A stretch of 64,000 nucleotides of DNA from Pseudomonas fulva (GCF_015680705.1 NZ_JADNYP010000018.1:1-64000); one strand, 5' to 3'; counted from the stretch's first letter, positions 17,693 to 27,288 are shown. Translations and numbers: made by a program. Notes: generated by a model from the letters alone, not told the origin.

Positions 17693-20600
17693 TCAGCTCA
17701 CTGCCAGGTCCACCAGCTCGCGGTTGGCCACGGCATACATGGCATAGTCGGTGCCGGTGGCGTTACGCAGGTCCTCGAGCATGGCGCGCCAGCGGTCGAC
17801 CATGACCCGGCGCTGCTCGCACCACAGCGCCACCCGCGCATCCATGTCCTGCGGCGCATCGGCCATCTGCAGCACGGAGATGGTGATTGCCCGCTGCTGC
17901 AGGTCGATGTCGTCACGGAACGCCTCGCGCGCCAGCGCCTGCCAGTTGTTTTCCACTGGCAGGTTGCCGATTTCCTGCAGGTACCAGGTCAGGTCCAACG
18001 CACTACCCACCGCGAAGAACGCCCTGGCCACCTGCGCCGGTTCGTGGCCGGTCACGTCGGCGGCCTCGATGATCGGCAGCAGGGTATAGAGGTGGGTGGT
18101 GCCGGCGACCATGCGCGCCAGCAACTCTGGCACGCCAGCCTTGACGAAGCCTTGGTAGCGTACCTGCCAGCGGGCGCGGGTCGGCCCTTCGAGCAGTTCG
18201 TCGAGCTTGAGCCCGAGCTGGGCGATCTTCGGCCCGAAGTGGGCCACATCGCGCCCGGCATCCTGCTCGTTGCGCCTGCTTCGCAGGAACCAGCGAGTGG
18301 CGCGGCGACCCAGGCGCATCAGCTCGTCCATCAAGGTCAGCTGGATCTCGGCCGGTACCTGGTAGTCGAGTGCCTCGATCTGGCGGAACCAGTGCGGCAG
18401 GTGGAAGACGTCGCGCACCGTGACATAGGCACCAGCCACGTTGGCCGCGCTCATGCCGGTGGACTCCTTCAGGCGCTGGACGAAAGTGATCCCCATGTTG
18501 TTGACCAGGTCATTGGCGATCTGCGTGCTGACGATCTCGCGCTTGAGGCGGTGCTGACGCATGGCCTGGGCGTACTTGCTGACCAGCGACGGCGGGAAGG
18601 CCGTTTCCATGTCGCGGGTCAGGTAGTCGTCATCGGGCACCTGCGACTTGAGCAACTGCTCCTTGAGATCGATCTTGCTGTAGGAAATCAGCACCGAAAG
18701 TTCGGCGCGTGTCAGACCCTGCCCGGCGGCCAGCCGCTCCGACAGTTGCTCTTCGGAGGGGAGGAACTCGATCGCCCGGTCGAGCTTGCCGCGCCCTTCC
18801 AGGTCGGCCATCAGGCGCTTGTACTCGGCGATGCGCTCGCGTGCACGGCGTGCCGCCAGTGACAGCGCCTGAGTCTGCTTGTAGTTGTTGCCAAGCACCA
18901 GCGCGCCGACCTCGTCGGTCATGCTGCCCAGCAGCTGGTTGCGCTGCTTCTCGGTCATGTCGCCGGCCTGCACCAGCTCGTTGAGCAGGATCTTGATGTT
19001 GACTTCGTGGTCGGAGCAGTCGACCCCGCCGGCATTGTCGATGAAATCGGTATTGGTCGCCCCGCCGTGCAGGCCGAACTCGACGCGGCCAAGCTGGGTC
19101 ATGCCCAGGTTGCCGCCCTCGCCCACCACCTTGCAGCGCAACTCGTCGCCATTGACGCGCAGCGCGTCGTTGGCCTTGTCGCCGACATCGGCATGGCTCT
19201 CGCTGCTGGCCTTGACATAGGTGCCGATGCCACCGTTCCACAACAGGTCCACCGGCGCCTTGAGCAGCGCATGAAGCAGCTCGGTGGGGGTCATCCGGTC
19301 GGCGCTGATGGCAAAGCGCTCTTTCATCTGCGCGCTGATGGCGATGCTCTTGGCGCTGCGCGGGAAGATGCCGCCGCCTTCGGAGATCAGGCTCTTGTCA
19401 TAGTCGCTCCAGGCCGAGCGCGGCAGCTCGAACAGACGCTTGCGTTCGGCGAAGCTGCTCGCCGGGTCCGGGTTCGGGTCGATGAAGATGTGCAGGTGGT
19501 TGAACGCGGCGACCAGCTTGAGCTTGTCGGACATCAGCAGGCCATTGCCGAACACGTCGCCAGCCATGTCGCCGATGCCGATCACCGTGATCGGATCCTG
19601 CTGGACGTTGATCCCGCGCTCGCGGAAGTGCCTTTGCACGCCGACCCAGGCGCCACGGGCGGTGATGCCCATCTTCTTGTGATCGTAGCCCGCCGAGCCA
19701 CCCGAGGCGAAGGCATCGCCGAGCCAGAAGCCGTAGTCCAGGGCAATGCCATTGGCGATGTCGGAGAAGGTCGCGGTGCCCTTGTCCGCCGCTACCACCA
19801 GGTACGGATCGTCGCCGTCATGGCGCACCACGTTGGCAGGCGGCACCACGCCACCTTCCTTGAGGTTGTCGGTGATGTCGAGCAGACCCGAGATGAAGAT
19901 CCGGTAGCAGGCGATGCCTTCGGCCTGGATCTCGTCGCGCGTGCCGCCTGCCGGCAGGCGCCGCGGCAGGAAGCCGCCCTTGGCGCCGACCGGGACGATC
20001 ACCGAGTTCTTCACCTGCTGAGCCTTGACCAGGCCAAGCACTTCGGTCCGGAAGTCTTCCTCGCGGTCCGACCAGCGCAGGCCGCCGCGGGCGACGTTGC
20101 CAAAGCGCAGATGCACGCCCTCGACCCGTGGTGAATAGACGAAGATCTCGAACTTAGGCACCGGCTTGGGCAGTTCGGGAATCGACCGCGGGTTGAACTT
20201 GAAGCTGAAGTACGGCTTGGCCTGGCCGTTGGCATCGGTCTGGTAGAAGTTGGTTCGCAAGGTGGCCTTGATCAGGTCCAGGTAGCGACGCAGGATGCGG
20301 TCTTCATTGAGTACCTGGACATCGTCCAGCGCGGTGACGATCGCCTGTTCCAGTCGCTGCTGCTTGTCTTCCAGGTCTTCCTGGGTGAGCTTGCGGGCGA
20401 GGTAGAAGCGGGTCTTGAACAACCTGGTCAGTTCGCGGGCGATCTCGGTGTGGTTGTTCAGGGTGCTGGCAATGTAGCCCAGGTCGAAGCCCAGGCGAAT
20501 CTGCTTGAGGTAGCGGGCGTAGGCGCGTAGCAGCGCCACGTCGCGCCAGGGCAGGCCTGCGGTCAGTACCAGGCGGTTGAAGGCGTCGTTCTCGGCCTCG

Positions 20601-22534
20601 CCGCGAACGATATGAATGAAGGCATCCTGCAAGGTATCGTTGAGCTGCTGCAGGTCCAGACTCAAGCCTTCGCTGTAGGTGAAGGCGAAGTCATGGATCC
20701 AGAACTCCCGGCCGCTGGCATGGCGCAACCGATACGGGAACTCGCCCAGCACGCGCAAGCCCAGGTTCTCCAGGATCGGCAGGACATCGGACAGCGCCAG
20801 CGGCGTATCGGCGTGATACAGCTTGCAGTGCAGCTGGCGTTCGCCCACCTGCGTCAGCGGCTGGTAGAAACTCATGGCCAGGGGCTTGGCTTCGGACAGC
20901 GCGACCACGTGCTGCAGGTCGACCACCGCCGAATGGGCGGCGAAACGCTCGCGATACCCGGCCGGGAAGCCCTTGGGGAAGTTGGCCAGGATGTTGGTGC
21001 CCTGCCCTTCGCCGAAGCTTTCGATGACCAGTGCCGAATAGTCGTCCTGCCATGAGCGACAGGCCTGGACCACCTCGCTTTCCAACTGCTGCGGATCGAT
21101 GTCGATGCGGTTCCTGGGGTCCACGCGCAGGATCAACTGCACCCGCGCCAGCACCGATTCGGAGAAGAAGGTCCAGAATTCGCAGTCGCTGGCCTTGAGG
21201 CGCTCCATCAGCACCTGCTGGATCTTCTGTCGCACTTCCGTGGAATAGATTTCCCGTGGCACGTAGGCCAGGCAGTAGCAGAAGCGACCATAGGGATCCT
21301 TGCGCAGGAATACCCGGATCTTGTTGCGTTCCTGGATCTGCACGATCGCCATGACCGTGCTGAACAGCTCGTCGACCGGCGTCTGGAACAGATCATCGCG
21401 CGGCAGCACCTCCAGCACCTGGGCCAGCTCCTTGCCCAGGTGTGCCTTTGGATCGAACTGCGAGCGGCGCTCGACCTCGGCCACCTTGTCGCGGATATAG
21501 GGAATCGTGCGCACGCTCTCGCCGTAGACCGTGGAGGTGTACAGGCCCATGAAGCGGCATTCCCTGATGACCTTGCCATCGGCGTCGAGCTCGCGGATCG
21601 ACACATAGTCGGGATAACCCGGACGGTGCACGCGGCTTGGCTGCGAAGCCTTGGCGAACGACAGCAGACGAGGCTCGCGCAGGTAGGCGACGGCGTAGTC
21701 CTCGATGCGCAGGTCGTCGGCACCCAGGCCGGCGCGCAGCAAACGCGTCAGGCCCAGGAAGGACCGTTCATCGTAGACCAGATGCCCGCCTTCGGCATCG
21801 TCCTGCACGGTGAACTCCTCGTAGCCGAGGAAGGTGAAATGGTTGTCCAGCAGCCAGGACAGGAAACCCTGGACTGCGGTCTTTTCGGCCTGCGCCGGTG
21901 CGTAGGCGCTACGCTCGACGAGCGACAGCAGGTCGCGGATCTTGGCTTTCATCGGCTCGAAGTCGGCGACGGCGACTCGTACCTCGGCCAGCACCTTCTC
22001 GATCTCGCGGGCCAGGACATTGAGGTCGGAGGCATTGGCGCAGCGATCGATCTCCAGGTACATCAGCGATTCGTGGCCGACATCCTCGCCCTGGGTGCCC
22101 TTGGGCAGCAGCTCCAGCAGCTCGCCGCCTGGCCCGCGGCGGACACTGAGCACGGTGGTCTGCAGGGTATGGATGCTGTAGCCGCGCCGGTTGAGCTCGG
22201 TGCGCACCGAATCGACGAGAAACGGCAGGTCATGGTGCAGTACCTCGACCACGGTATGCGTGGACTGCCAGCCGTGCCGTTCGTAATCAGGGTTGTAGAC
22301 CCGCACCTGGGGTCGCTCGGGGTCGAAACGTTCGATGATGCGCCAGGCCGAGAGGGTCGAGCCGATCAGGTCCGAAAGCCTGCGCTGAGTGAGTTCGTCC
22401 AGGGAAATGATGCCGAAGAACTGCTCGGCGAACAGTGCCACCTGCGGCAGGAACTGCTCGCCGATGTGCTGCGCCAGGGCCGCTTGCAGTTGATGCTGGA
22501 AGTCGGCCTTGCTGGCTGCGGTGAAGAACGCCAT
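17693..22534 (-). CDS. gdhB: NAD-dependent glutamate dehydrogenase, large (180 kDa) type
   Basis: This enzyme oxidises glutamate to 2-oxoglutarate and ammonia and serves arginine and glutamate catabolism. The 1613 residues have the layout of the large class: long N-terminal regulatory regions with ACT-like segments, then a catalytic domain from roughly 750 to 1180, with NPRSIPELP and RVEGVHLRFGNVARGGLRWSDR preceding PVGAKGGF (catalytic lysine around residue 850), and a long helical C-terminal region. I chose the ATG at 22534 (MAFFTAASKADF); the open frame extends 65 codons upstream without plausible coding. In P. aeruginosa, gdhB is activated by ArgR, and an ArgR-like half-site lies upstream here. 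Confidence 0.95.
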   Translation of the reverse strand: MAFFTAASKADFQHQLQAALAQHIGEQFLPQVALFAEQFFGIISLDELTQRRLSDLIGSTLSAWRIIERFDPERPQVRVYNPDYERHGWQSTHTVVEVLHHDLPFLVDSVRTELNRRGYSIHTLQTTVLSVRRGPGGELLELLPKGTQGEDVGHESLMYLEIDRCANASDLNVLAREIEKVLAEVRVAVADFEPMKAKIRDLLSLVERSAYAPAQAEKTAVQGFLSWLLDNHFTFLGYEEFTVQDDAEGGHLVYDERSFLGLTRLLRAGLGADDLRIEDYAVAYLREPRLLSFAKASQPSRVHRPGYPDYVSIRELDADGKVIRECRFMGLYTSTVYGESVRTIPYIRDKVAEVERRSQFDPKAHLGKELAQVLEVLPRDDLFQTPVDELFSTVMAIVQIQERNKIRVFLRKDPYGRFCYCLAYVPREIYSTEVRQKIQQVLMERLKASDCEFWTFFSESVLARVQLILRVDPRNRIDIDPQQLESEVVQACRSWQDDYSALVIESFGEGQGTNILANFPKGFPAGYRERFAAHSAVVDLQHVVALSEAKPLAMSFYQPLTQVGERQLHCKLYHADTPLALSDVLPILENLGLRVLGEFPYRLRHASGREFWIHDFAFTYSEGLSLDLQQLNDTLQDAFIHIVRGEAENDAFNRLVLTAGLPWRDVALLRAYARYLKQIRLGFDLGYIASTLNNHTEIARELTRLFKTRFYLARKLTQEDLEDKQQRLEQAIVTALDDVQVLNEDRILRRYLDLIKATLRTNFYQTDANGQAKPYFSFKFNPRSIPELPKPVPKFEIFVYSPRVEGVHLRFGNVARGGLRWSDREEDFRTEVLGLVKAQQVKNSVIVPVGAKGGFLPRRLPAGGTRDEIQAEGIACYRIFISGLLDITDNLKEGGVVPPANVVRHDGDDPYLVVAADKGTATFSDIANGIALDYGFWLGDAFASGGSAGYDHKKMGITARGAWVGVQRHFRERGINVQQDPITVIGIGDMAGDVFGNGLLMSDKLKLVAAFNHLHIFIDPNPDPASSFAERKRLFELPRSAWSDYDKSLISEGGGIFPRSAKSIAISAQMKERFAISADRMTPTELLHALLKAPVDLLWNGGIGTYVKASSESHADVGDKANDALRVNGDELRCKVVGEGGNLGMTQLGRVEFGLHGGATNTDFIDNAGGVDCSDHEVNIKILLNELVQAGDMTEKQRNQLLGSMTDEVGALVLGNNYKQTQALSLAARRARERIAEYKRLMADLEGRGKLDRAIEFLPSEEQLSERLAAGQGLTRAELSVLISYSKIDLKEQLLKSQVPDDDYLTRDMETAFPPSLVSKYAQAMRQHRLKREIVSTQIANDLVNNMGITFVQRLKESTGMSAANVAGAYVTVRDVFHLPHWFRQIEALDYQVPAEIQLTLMDELMRLGRRATRWFLRSRRNEQDAGRDVAHFGPKIAQLGLKLDELLEGPTRARWQVRYQGFVKAGVPELLARMVAGTTHLYTLLPIIEAADVTGHEPAQVARAFFAVGSALDLTWYLQEIGNLPVENNWQALAREAFRDDIDLQQRAITISVLQMADAPQDMDARVALWCEQRRVMVDRWRAMLEDLRNATGTDYAMYAVANRELVDLAVS

Positions 22535-22947
22535 CTGTGGTACTCCGCTTGTGCTTTTTTCATGAAGGAAGCGTCGCGTGGATCCGTCTTTCGAGAAACA
22601 ACCATAGCCAAGTCCTGCGCGAAGACGGTGGTACCATGCTTCAGACGGAAGCTGGCAGCCATCCGTTCCATGGAGCGGCTGCAAACGCCGGGTTGCACGC
22701 ATGTTCGCCCGTGCAACGCTGCCGACCAAGCGTGACCTGGCGGGTGATTCTCGTCCGCCAGCTTAACGACTGGCCAGCCGCCTCGGCTTGCGAGGCTGCG
22801 ACATATTCGGACAGTGCACGGCAGGCGGCTGTTTATGCCTGGGCGGCAGGCTGGCAGAATTGCCCCTCACCCCAACTGATCGAGCCGCCCATGCAACTGA
22901 AGACCGCCCTGTTGTTCGCTACCCCTTGTGACGAAGAGGAGGAGAAC
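22535..22947. promoter_or_regulatory. 413-base region between divergent gdhB and the 99-residue protein gene
   Basis: No gene is evident. The region holds the gdhB promoter (not resolved), an ArgR-like half-site at 22783-22803, and, next to the plus-strand gene, a very purine-rich ribosome-binding site at 22935-22945. A TGCACGC / GCCCGTGCA pair near 22695-22715 could form a small hairpin in the gdhB leader. Confidence 0.5.
22783..22803 (-). promoter_or_regulatory. ArgR-like half-site upstream of gdhB
   Basis: On the minus strand the sequence reads TGTCGC, eight bases, AA, five bases, which fits the Pseudomonas ArgR half-site pattern TGTCGC-N8-AA-N5. It lies about 250 bases before the gdhB ATG. 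I do not see a good second half-site in direct repeat, only a 3-of-6 match downstream, so binding would be weak or need the promoter context. Confidence 0.35.
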
Positions 22948-23247
22948 ATGGCTACGCTGTGCTGCTCGTGCGATGGCGGGCACATGTTCCTGATGACCCG
23001 CTATCCCGACGAGGATTCGATCGACCTGACCTTGGGCGAGGAATTCTCCACCCTTGGCACCCTGAAGATCACCCTCGGTCCACGCCGCCTGCTGGTGGAA
23101 GTCGCTGCCAGCGACCGCGATGCGCTCAAGGGCCACGCCACCCTGGAGATCCTGCACCAGACACCGGAAGGCGATCTGCGTGGCGAGGTGGAGCTGGCCT
23201 TGCGCAAGATCGTCGACGGCATCGGCACGCTGGTGATCGAAGCGTGA
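22948..23247 (+). CDS. Conserved hypothetical protein, 99 residues
   Basis: I do not recognise a domain. The product opens ATLCCSCDGGHMFLM, with three cysteines and a histidine in the first 13 residues, which could bind a metal. It continues with a soluble mixed alpha/beta sequence (LGTLKITLGPRRLLVEV; LEILHQTPEGDLRGEVELALRKIV). The ATG at 22948 is chosen because AGGAGG lies five bases before it; an in-frame ATG 19 codons upstream (22891) has no ribosome-binding site. It is divergent from gdhB and converges with the Tle1-like lipase gene. From memory, a small gene lies at the same place between gdhB and moxR in P. aeruginosa. Confidence 0.75.
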   Translation: MATLCCSCDGGHMFLMTRYPDEDSIDLTLGEEFSTLGTLKITLGPRRLLVEVAASDRDALKGHATLEILHQTPEGDLRGEVELALRKIVDGIGTLVIEA

Positions 23248-23325
23248 CGCTGGGCACTGCAGCGGTCGGACGACGGCCTGGCTCTGCCCTGCCCGGCGCC
23301 TTGACGGCACCCGCTCCGGCCTCAG

Positions 23326-24660
23326 CTACTCCACTACCCTGCGCCCGCCTTCGGCTGGACGATCGACATAGAGTGCATCCAGCTCGCTATTGCGCAAGCC
23401 CTTGAGCGGATTCCAGTGCGCCGAAGCATGGATGTAGCGTGCCCGGAGCATGCTTTTCTGCGCCTCGTCCAGCCCGATCTCGTCGCGCTCGCCGAGCGCG
23501 AACCCATGCAGTTTGCGACTCACCGACTCGAGCTCCTCGGGCAGGCGGTAGCGTTCATGAGCTTCGTCCAGCGCGGCGAACGGCACGTCGGCCCGCAGCG
23601 CCAGCTCGCGCATGATGCGCAGGTAGATGCGCGAGAGATGCCCAAGCACCTCCCGTTCGCGCTGCAACGCGACATAGACCCGCTTCTGCGGCAGGTCGTG
23701 CTTGTCGCGCTGGGAGGGCAGCGGCACTTCCCAAGTGACGATCCGCGCCTGTGCCAGGTCGTCCGCGCCGGACTGCTGCAGCGCGAGCACCGCACGATAG
23801 GCCGCGCTTTGCTGGACCGGCAGGCTCGCCGGGACCTGCGTCGACCTGGGCTTGCACAGGAGGACTCTTTCGGTCATGCGCTCATGGTAGCCACCGCCGA
23901 TATCCGAATGCGCACCGGGCATGACGATGTCGTGCGCGGTGCGCACCAGCGGGAAGTTGTGCCGATGCTCGTCAGCCGCCACCAGTTGCACCGTTCGTCG
24001 TGCGAGGCCGTCGGCCAGGCCAAGCTGCAGTCGATGCGAAGTGCCGAGTCTGCCGGTAATCGGTGCCACCACGGCCTCCACCGTATCGAACAGACCGATG
24101 AAGTTGATCGATGCTCGGCCAGCCAATCGAATTGCCGCCTGGCCATGCCCCGCCAGGTTGGCCAGGGCCTTGGTCAGCAACGAGTCTTCGCCCTTGTCCA
24201 GCTCGTTGGCGAAGTGCCTGGCCGCCGCGGCTCCGCGGCTGAAGCCGAACAGGTCGAATTCCAGGCGCGCCAGCGGCAGCTCGGCGTGCCCTGCCTGCCA
24301 GGCGTGCACCTGCCGCGCCGTGGCCTGGCAGGCTTGCCGTACACGCCCGGCGATGCCCGTGCGCCCACGCCCGGTGGCCTGGGCGAGCATCGAGTCAGGC
24401 TGGCCTTCGAGGGTGCCGACCCCCTCGACATAGATCGCCAGGCAAGCACGGCCAGGCACCGCGCAAGGCTGGCGCCTGGAATCGGCATACAGCTCGTGGA
24501 GCAGGGCGATGTTGGTCAAGGCATTGCCGTAGCTGCCTGGCGCCGACGCATTCGCTCCGGCCTGGCTGTTGCCGCGATGGTTGCCGGTTCCGTCGAAGAA
24601 TATGCCGATCCGCAAGGTGTTCTGGCCGGCAAGGTGATGATGGGAGTGTGATCGAATCAT
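23326..24660 (-). CDS. DUF2235 / Tle1-like phospholipase domain protein
   Basis: The 444-residue protein belongs to the DUF2235 alpha/beta-hydrolases, the family of the type VI secretion phospholipase effector Tle1. Visible motifs are FDGTGN at 22-27, the nucleophile elbow FGFSRG with Ser141 (138-143), FDTV at 191-194 with a candidate catalytic Asp, and the family hallmark HSDIGGGY at 251-258. There is no signal peptide and no membrane segment. I chose the ATG at 24660 (GAGGG seven bases before it) over one ten codons upstream. No vgrG, PAAR, tap/DUF4123 or same-strand immunity gene is adjacent. Whether it is an exported toxin or a housekeeping lipase cannot be decided here. Confidence 0.85.
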   Translation of the reverse strand: MIRSHSHHHLAGQNTLRIGIFFDGTGNHRGNSQAGANASAPGSYGNALTNIALLHELYADSRRQPCAVPGRACLAIYVEGVGTLEGQPDSMLAQATGRGRTGIAGRVRQACQATARQVHAWQAGHAELPLARLEFDLFGFSRGAAAARHFANELDKGEDSLLTKALANLAGHGQAAIRLAGRASINFIGLFDTVEAVVAPITGRLGTSHRLQLGLADGLARRTVQLVAADEHRHNFPLVRTAHDIVMPGAHSDIGGGYHERMTERVLLCKPRSTQVPASLPVQQSAAYRAVLALQQSGADDLAQARIVTWEVPLPSQRDKHDLPQKRVYVALQREREVLGHLSRIYLRIMRELALRADVPFAALDEAHERYRLPEELESVSRKLHGFALGERDEIGLDEAQKSMLRARYIHASAHWNPLKGLRNSELDALYVDRPAEGGRRVVE

Positions 24661-24795
24661 GGCAGCGCCCTCGTGCTCGAAAGCGCCCATCGAACAGTGT
24701 TGCCTGAAAGCGGATGAATCAGCGCTTTCCGACTTCGCCGGCGGCGAATCGGACAGCGCGACGGTATCGGCCAGCAGCTTTTTTGCGTGCCCGGA

Positions 24796-24824
24796 TTGGT
24801 CGGCACGGCCCCGGATGCATTAAA
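24796..24824 (+). promoter_or_regulatory. Candidate sigma-70 promoter of the moxR operon
   Basis: TTGGTC and ATTAAA are separated by exactly 17 bases and lie 65 bases before the moxR ATG. A T6 run sits just upstream, at about 24779-24784. Confidence 0.45.
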
Positions 24825-24888
24825 GTAGCAACCCTTGCCGAGCAGTGTTCAGCCCACCCACCTCGGCGCACCCCAGGAATCGTCGACG

Positions 24889-25848
24889 ATGGAACACCGT
24901 GAAGCGCTGATCGCGCTGCGCACTTTTCTTTCCACCCAGATCCTTGGCCAGGAAAAGCTGGTCGAGCGTCTGCTGATCGTGCTCCTGGCCGATGGCCACA
25001 TGCTCGTCGAAGGCGCTCCGGGCCTGGCCAAGACCAAGGCCATCAAGGAACTGGCCGACGGCATCGAGGCCCAGTTCCACCGTATTCAGTTCACCCCTGA
25101 CCTGTTGCCGGCCGACATCACCGGCACCGAGATCTACCGCCCCGAAACCGGTAGCTTCGTGTTCCAGCAGGGTCCGATCTTCCACAACCTGGTGCTCGCC
25201 GACGAGATCAACCGGGCCCCGGCCAAGGTCCAGTCGGCCCTGCTCGAGGCGATGGCCGAGCGCCAGGTCAGCGTCGGCCGCAGCACCTACGAGCTGTCTC
25301 CGCTGTTTCTGGTGATGGCCACGCAGAACCCGATCGAGCAGGAAGGGACCTATCCCTTGCCGGAGGCCCAGCTCGACCGTTTCCTGATGCATGTGAAGAT
25401 CGGCTTTCCGGATGCGGCGGTCGAGCGACGCATTCTGCAGCAGGCTCGCGGCGAAGCGCTCAACGGCGAGACCAAGCCGGAGCGCCGGGTCAGCCAGCAG
25501 GCGATCTTCGCCGCGCGCAAGGACATCCTTGGCCTGTACATGGCCGATGCCGTCGAGGAATACCTGGTCCAGCTGGTCATGGCCACGCGCACGCCGGCCA
25601 AGTTCGATGCCGAGCTGGCCGACTGGATCGCCTACGGCGCCAGCCCACGGGGATCGATCGCCCTCGACCGCTGCGCGCGCGCCCACGCCTGGCTGGCCGG
25701 CCGCGATTTCGTCAGCCCCGAGGACATCCAGGCCGTGCTGTTCGACGTGCTGCGCCACCGGATCATCCTGTCGTTCGAAGCCGAAGCGGCCGGCATCGAC
25801 CAGGATCGCGTGGTCCAGCGCATCCTCGACGTCGTGGCCGTCGCCTGA
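24889..25848 (+). CDS. moxR: MoxR-family AAA+ ATPase
   Basis: MoxR ATPases act as chaperones with VWA-domain partners in cofactor insertion, envelope stress or complex maturation. The 319 residues have Walker A GAPGLAKT at 42-49, Walker B LVLADEINRAPAK with the DEINR variant, sensor 1 ATQNPIEQEGTYPLPEAQLDRF, and a C-terminal lid domain. It opens a tightly packed six-gene operon; the next start is four bases after its stop. The partner VWA proteins are encoded in the same operon. Confidence 0.93.
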   Translation: MEHREALIALRTFLSTQILGQEKLVERLLIVLLADGHMLVEGAPGLAKTKAIKELADGIEAQFHRIQFTPDLLPADITGTEIYRPETGSFVFQQGPIFHNLVLADEINRAPAKVQSALLEAMAERQVSVGRSTYELSPLFLVMATQNPIEQEGTYPLPEAQLDRFLMHVKIGFPDAAVERRILQQARGEALNGETKPERRVSQQAIFAARKDILGLYMADAVEEYLVQLVMATRTPAKFDAELADWIAYGASPRGSIALDRCARAHAWLAGRDFVSPEDIQAVLFDVLRHRIILSFEAEAAGIDQDRVVQRILDVVAVA

Positions 25849-25852
25849 GCCG

Positions 25853-26797
25853 ATGCCCACGAGCCGAACGCCAGAGCCTGGCATCCGTATCGGGCTCACG
25901 GAACTCATCGAGATGCGCCACCGCGTGCGCGAAGTGCAGCTGTTCTCGCGTCCCGGCCAGCGCAGCCCGCTGGTCGGCCTGCACCATTCGCGCCTGCGCG
26001 GTCGCGGCGTGGACTTCGATCAGGTGCGGGTCTACCAGGCCGGCGACGATGTGCGCAATATCGACTGGAGGGTCACCGCGCGTACCCAGGAGCCGCACAC
26101 CAAGCTGTTCCATGAAGAGCGCGAGCGCCCGATCTTCATCCTGGTCGAGCAGAGCCAGCGGCTGTTCTTCAGTTCCGGGGTGAGCTTCAAGTCGGTGCTG
26201 GCGGCCGAGGCTGCGGCGCTGTTCGGCTGGGCGGCGCTCGACCACAACGATCGGATCGGCGGGCTGGTGTTCGGCGACAACCAGCATTACGAGGTCAAGC
26301 CAAGGCGCAGCAAGCAGAGCCTGCTGCAATTGCTCGACCGCCTGGCCCGGGCCAACCAGTCGCTGCATGCCGAGGCGCAATCGCAGCCCGACAGCCTTGG
26401 CCTGGCCTTGCGCCGCGCCCGCGAAGTGCTGCGTCCGGGCAGCCTGGCCATCGTGATCTGTGACGAACGGGCATTGGGACCATCGGTAGAGCAGCAATTG
26501 AGCCTGCTGTCACGGCATTGCGACCTGCTGCTGATGCCGGTGTCCGATCCGCTGGACCACGCCCTGCCGGCTGCCGGCCTGCTGCGCTTCGGCCAGCGTG
26601 GCGCGCAGCTGGAACTCGACACCCTGGATGCCAGCCTGCGCCAGCGCTACCGCCAGCAAGCCGAAGCGCGTGTCGAACGCTGGGAAACGCTGGCCCAGAA
26701 ACTGCGCGTGGTACTGATGCCGCTGAGCACCCAGAGCGAGATGATCGAACAGCTGCGCGAGTACCTCAATGCCCAGCGTCCCGGGAGCCGTCGGTGA
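25853..26797 (+). CDS. DUF58 domain-containing protein (MoxR operon)
   Basis: The 314-residue protein carries the DUF58 core (GRGVDFDQVRVYQAGDDVRNIDWRVTAR-type region around 45-75), which in this family precedes a degenerate VWA-like fold. There is no signal peptide or clear membrane segment. DUF58 genes directly follow moxR in many bacteria, and the proteins are thought to work with the ATPase. Its stop codon overlaps the GTG start of the next gene. Confidence 0.9.
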   Translation: MPTSRTPEPGIRIGLTELIEMRHRVREVQLFSRPGQRSPLVGLHHSRLRGRGVDFDQVRVYQAGDDVRNIDWRVTARTQEPHTKLFHEERERPIFILVEQSQRLFFSSGVSFKSVLAAEAAALFGWAALDHNDRIGGLVFGDNQHYEVKPRRSKQSLLQLLDRLARANQSLHAEAQSQPDSLGLALRRAREVLRPGSLAIVICDERALGPSVEQQLSLLSRHCDLLLMPVSDPLDHALPAAGLLRFGQRGAQLELDTLDASLRQRYRQQAEARVERWETLAQKLRVVLMPLSTQSEMIEQLREYLNAQRPGSRR

Positions 26798-27288
26798 ATC
26801 CTCTGGACCAGTTGCAGGCCCTGATCGCGCCCGCGCCGGTCAGCCCCTGGCCACCGGCACCTGGCTGGTGGGTCTTGCTGGTGATCGTGCCGCTGCTGGG
26901 CTGGGGCTTGTGGCACCTGCGCCATTGGCGGCCGGCCAAGCGCCAGGCGACGAGCGTCGAGCAGCCACTGGACGCGGTACGCGTCGAGGCGCTGGCCGAA
27001 CTGGCCAGGTTGCCTCGCCCCTATGACGGCGCGCCCGCGGGTGCCTGGCTGCAACAGATCAATGCCCTGCTCAAGCGCCTGTGCCGCAACCATTACCCTG
27101 GGGCTAACAGCCATACGCTCAATGGCCGGCAATGGCTGGCCTTTCTCGACAACCGCTGCCCGGCCGCCGGCCTGACGCGCTGGATGATTCTGGTCGAAGG
27201 CGCTTACAAGCCCGAGTGCAAGCTAGACGACAAGGCCATCGCCGGTCTCAACGCCGCCGTCGAAACCTGGATTCGCAAACATGTTTGA
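26794..27288 (+). CDS. DUF4381 domain-containing membrane protein
   Basis: The 164-residue protein has a short Pro-rich N-terminus, one membrane helix at about 25-43 (WWVLLVIVPLLGWGLWHL) and a cytoplasmic C-terminal DUF4381 domain. Translation starts at GTG within a GTGA overlap with the DUF58 gene, so coupling is likely. The stop codon lies eight bases inside the following VWA gene. It is a standard member of MoxR-VWA operons, of unknown biochemical role. Confidence 0.88.
   Translation: MNPLDQLQALIAPAPVSPWPPAPGWWVLLVIVPLLGWGLWHLRHWRPAKRQATSVEQPLDAVRVEALAELARLPRPYDGAPAGAWLQQINALLKRLCRNHYPGANSHTLNGRQWLAFLDNRCPAAGLTRWMILVEGAYKPECKLDDKAIAGLNAAVETWIRKHV

Noticed and set aside
21440..22735. A 431-codon plus-strand frame opposite the N-terminal part of gdhB.
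   Set aside because: Low-information shadow of a strongly conserved gene; no ribosome-binding site or domain.
24820..25908. A 362-codon minus-strand frame opposite moxR.
   Set aside because: moxR on the other strand has complete AAA+ motifs; the minus frame is a codon-bias shadow.
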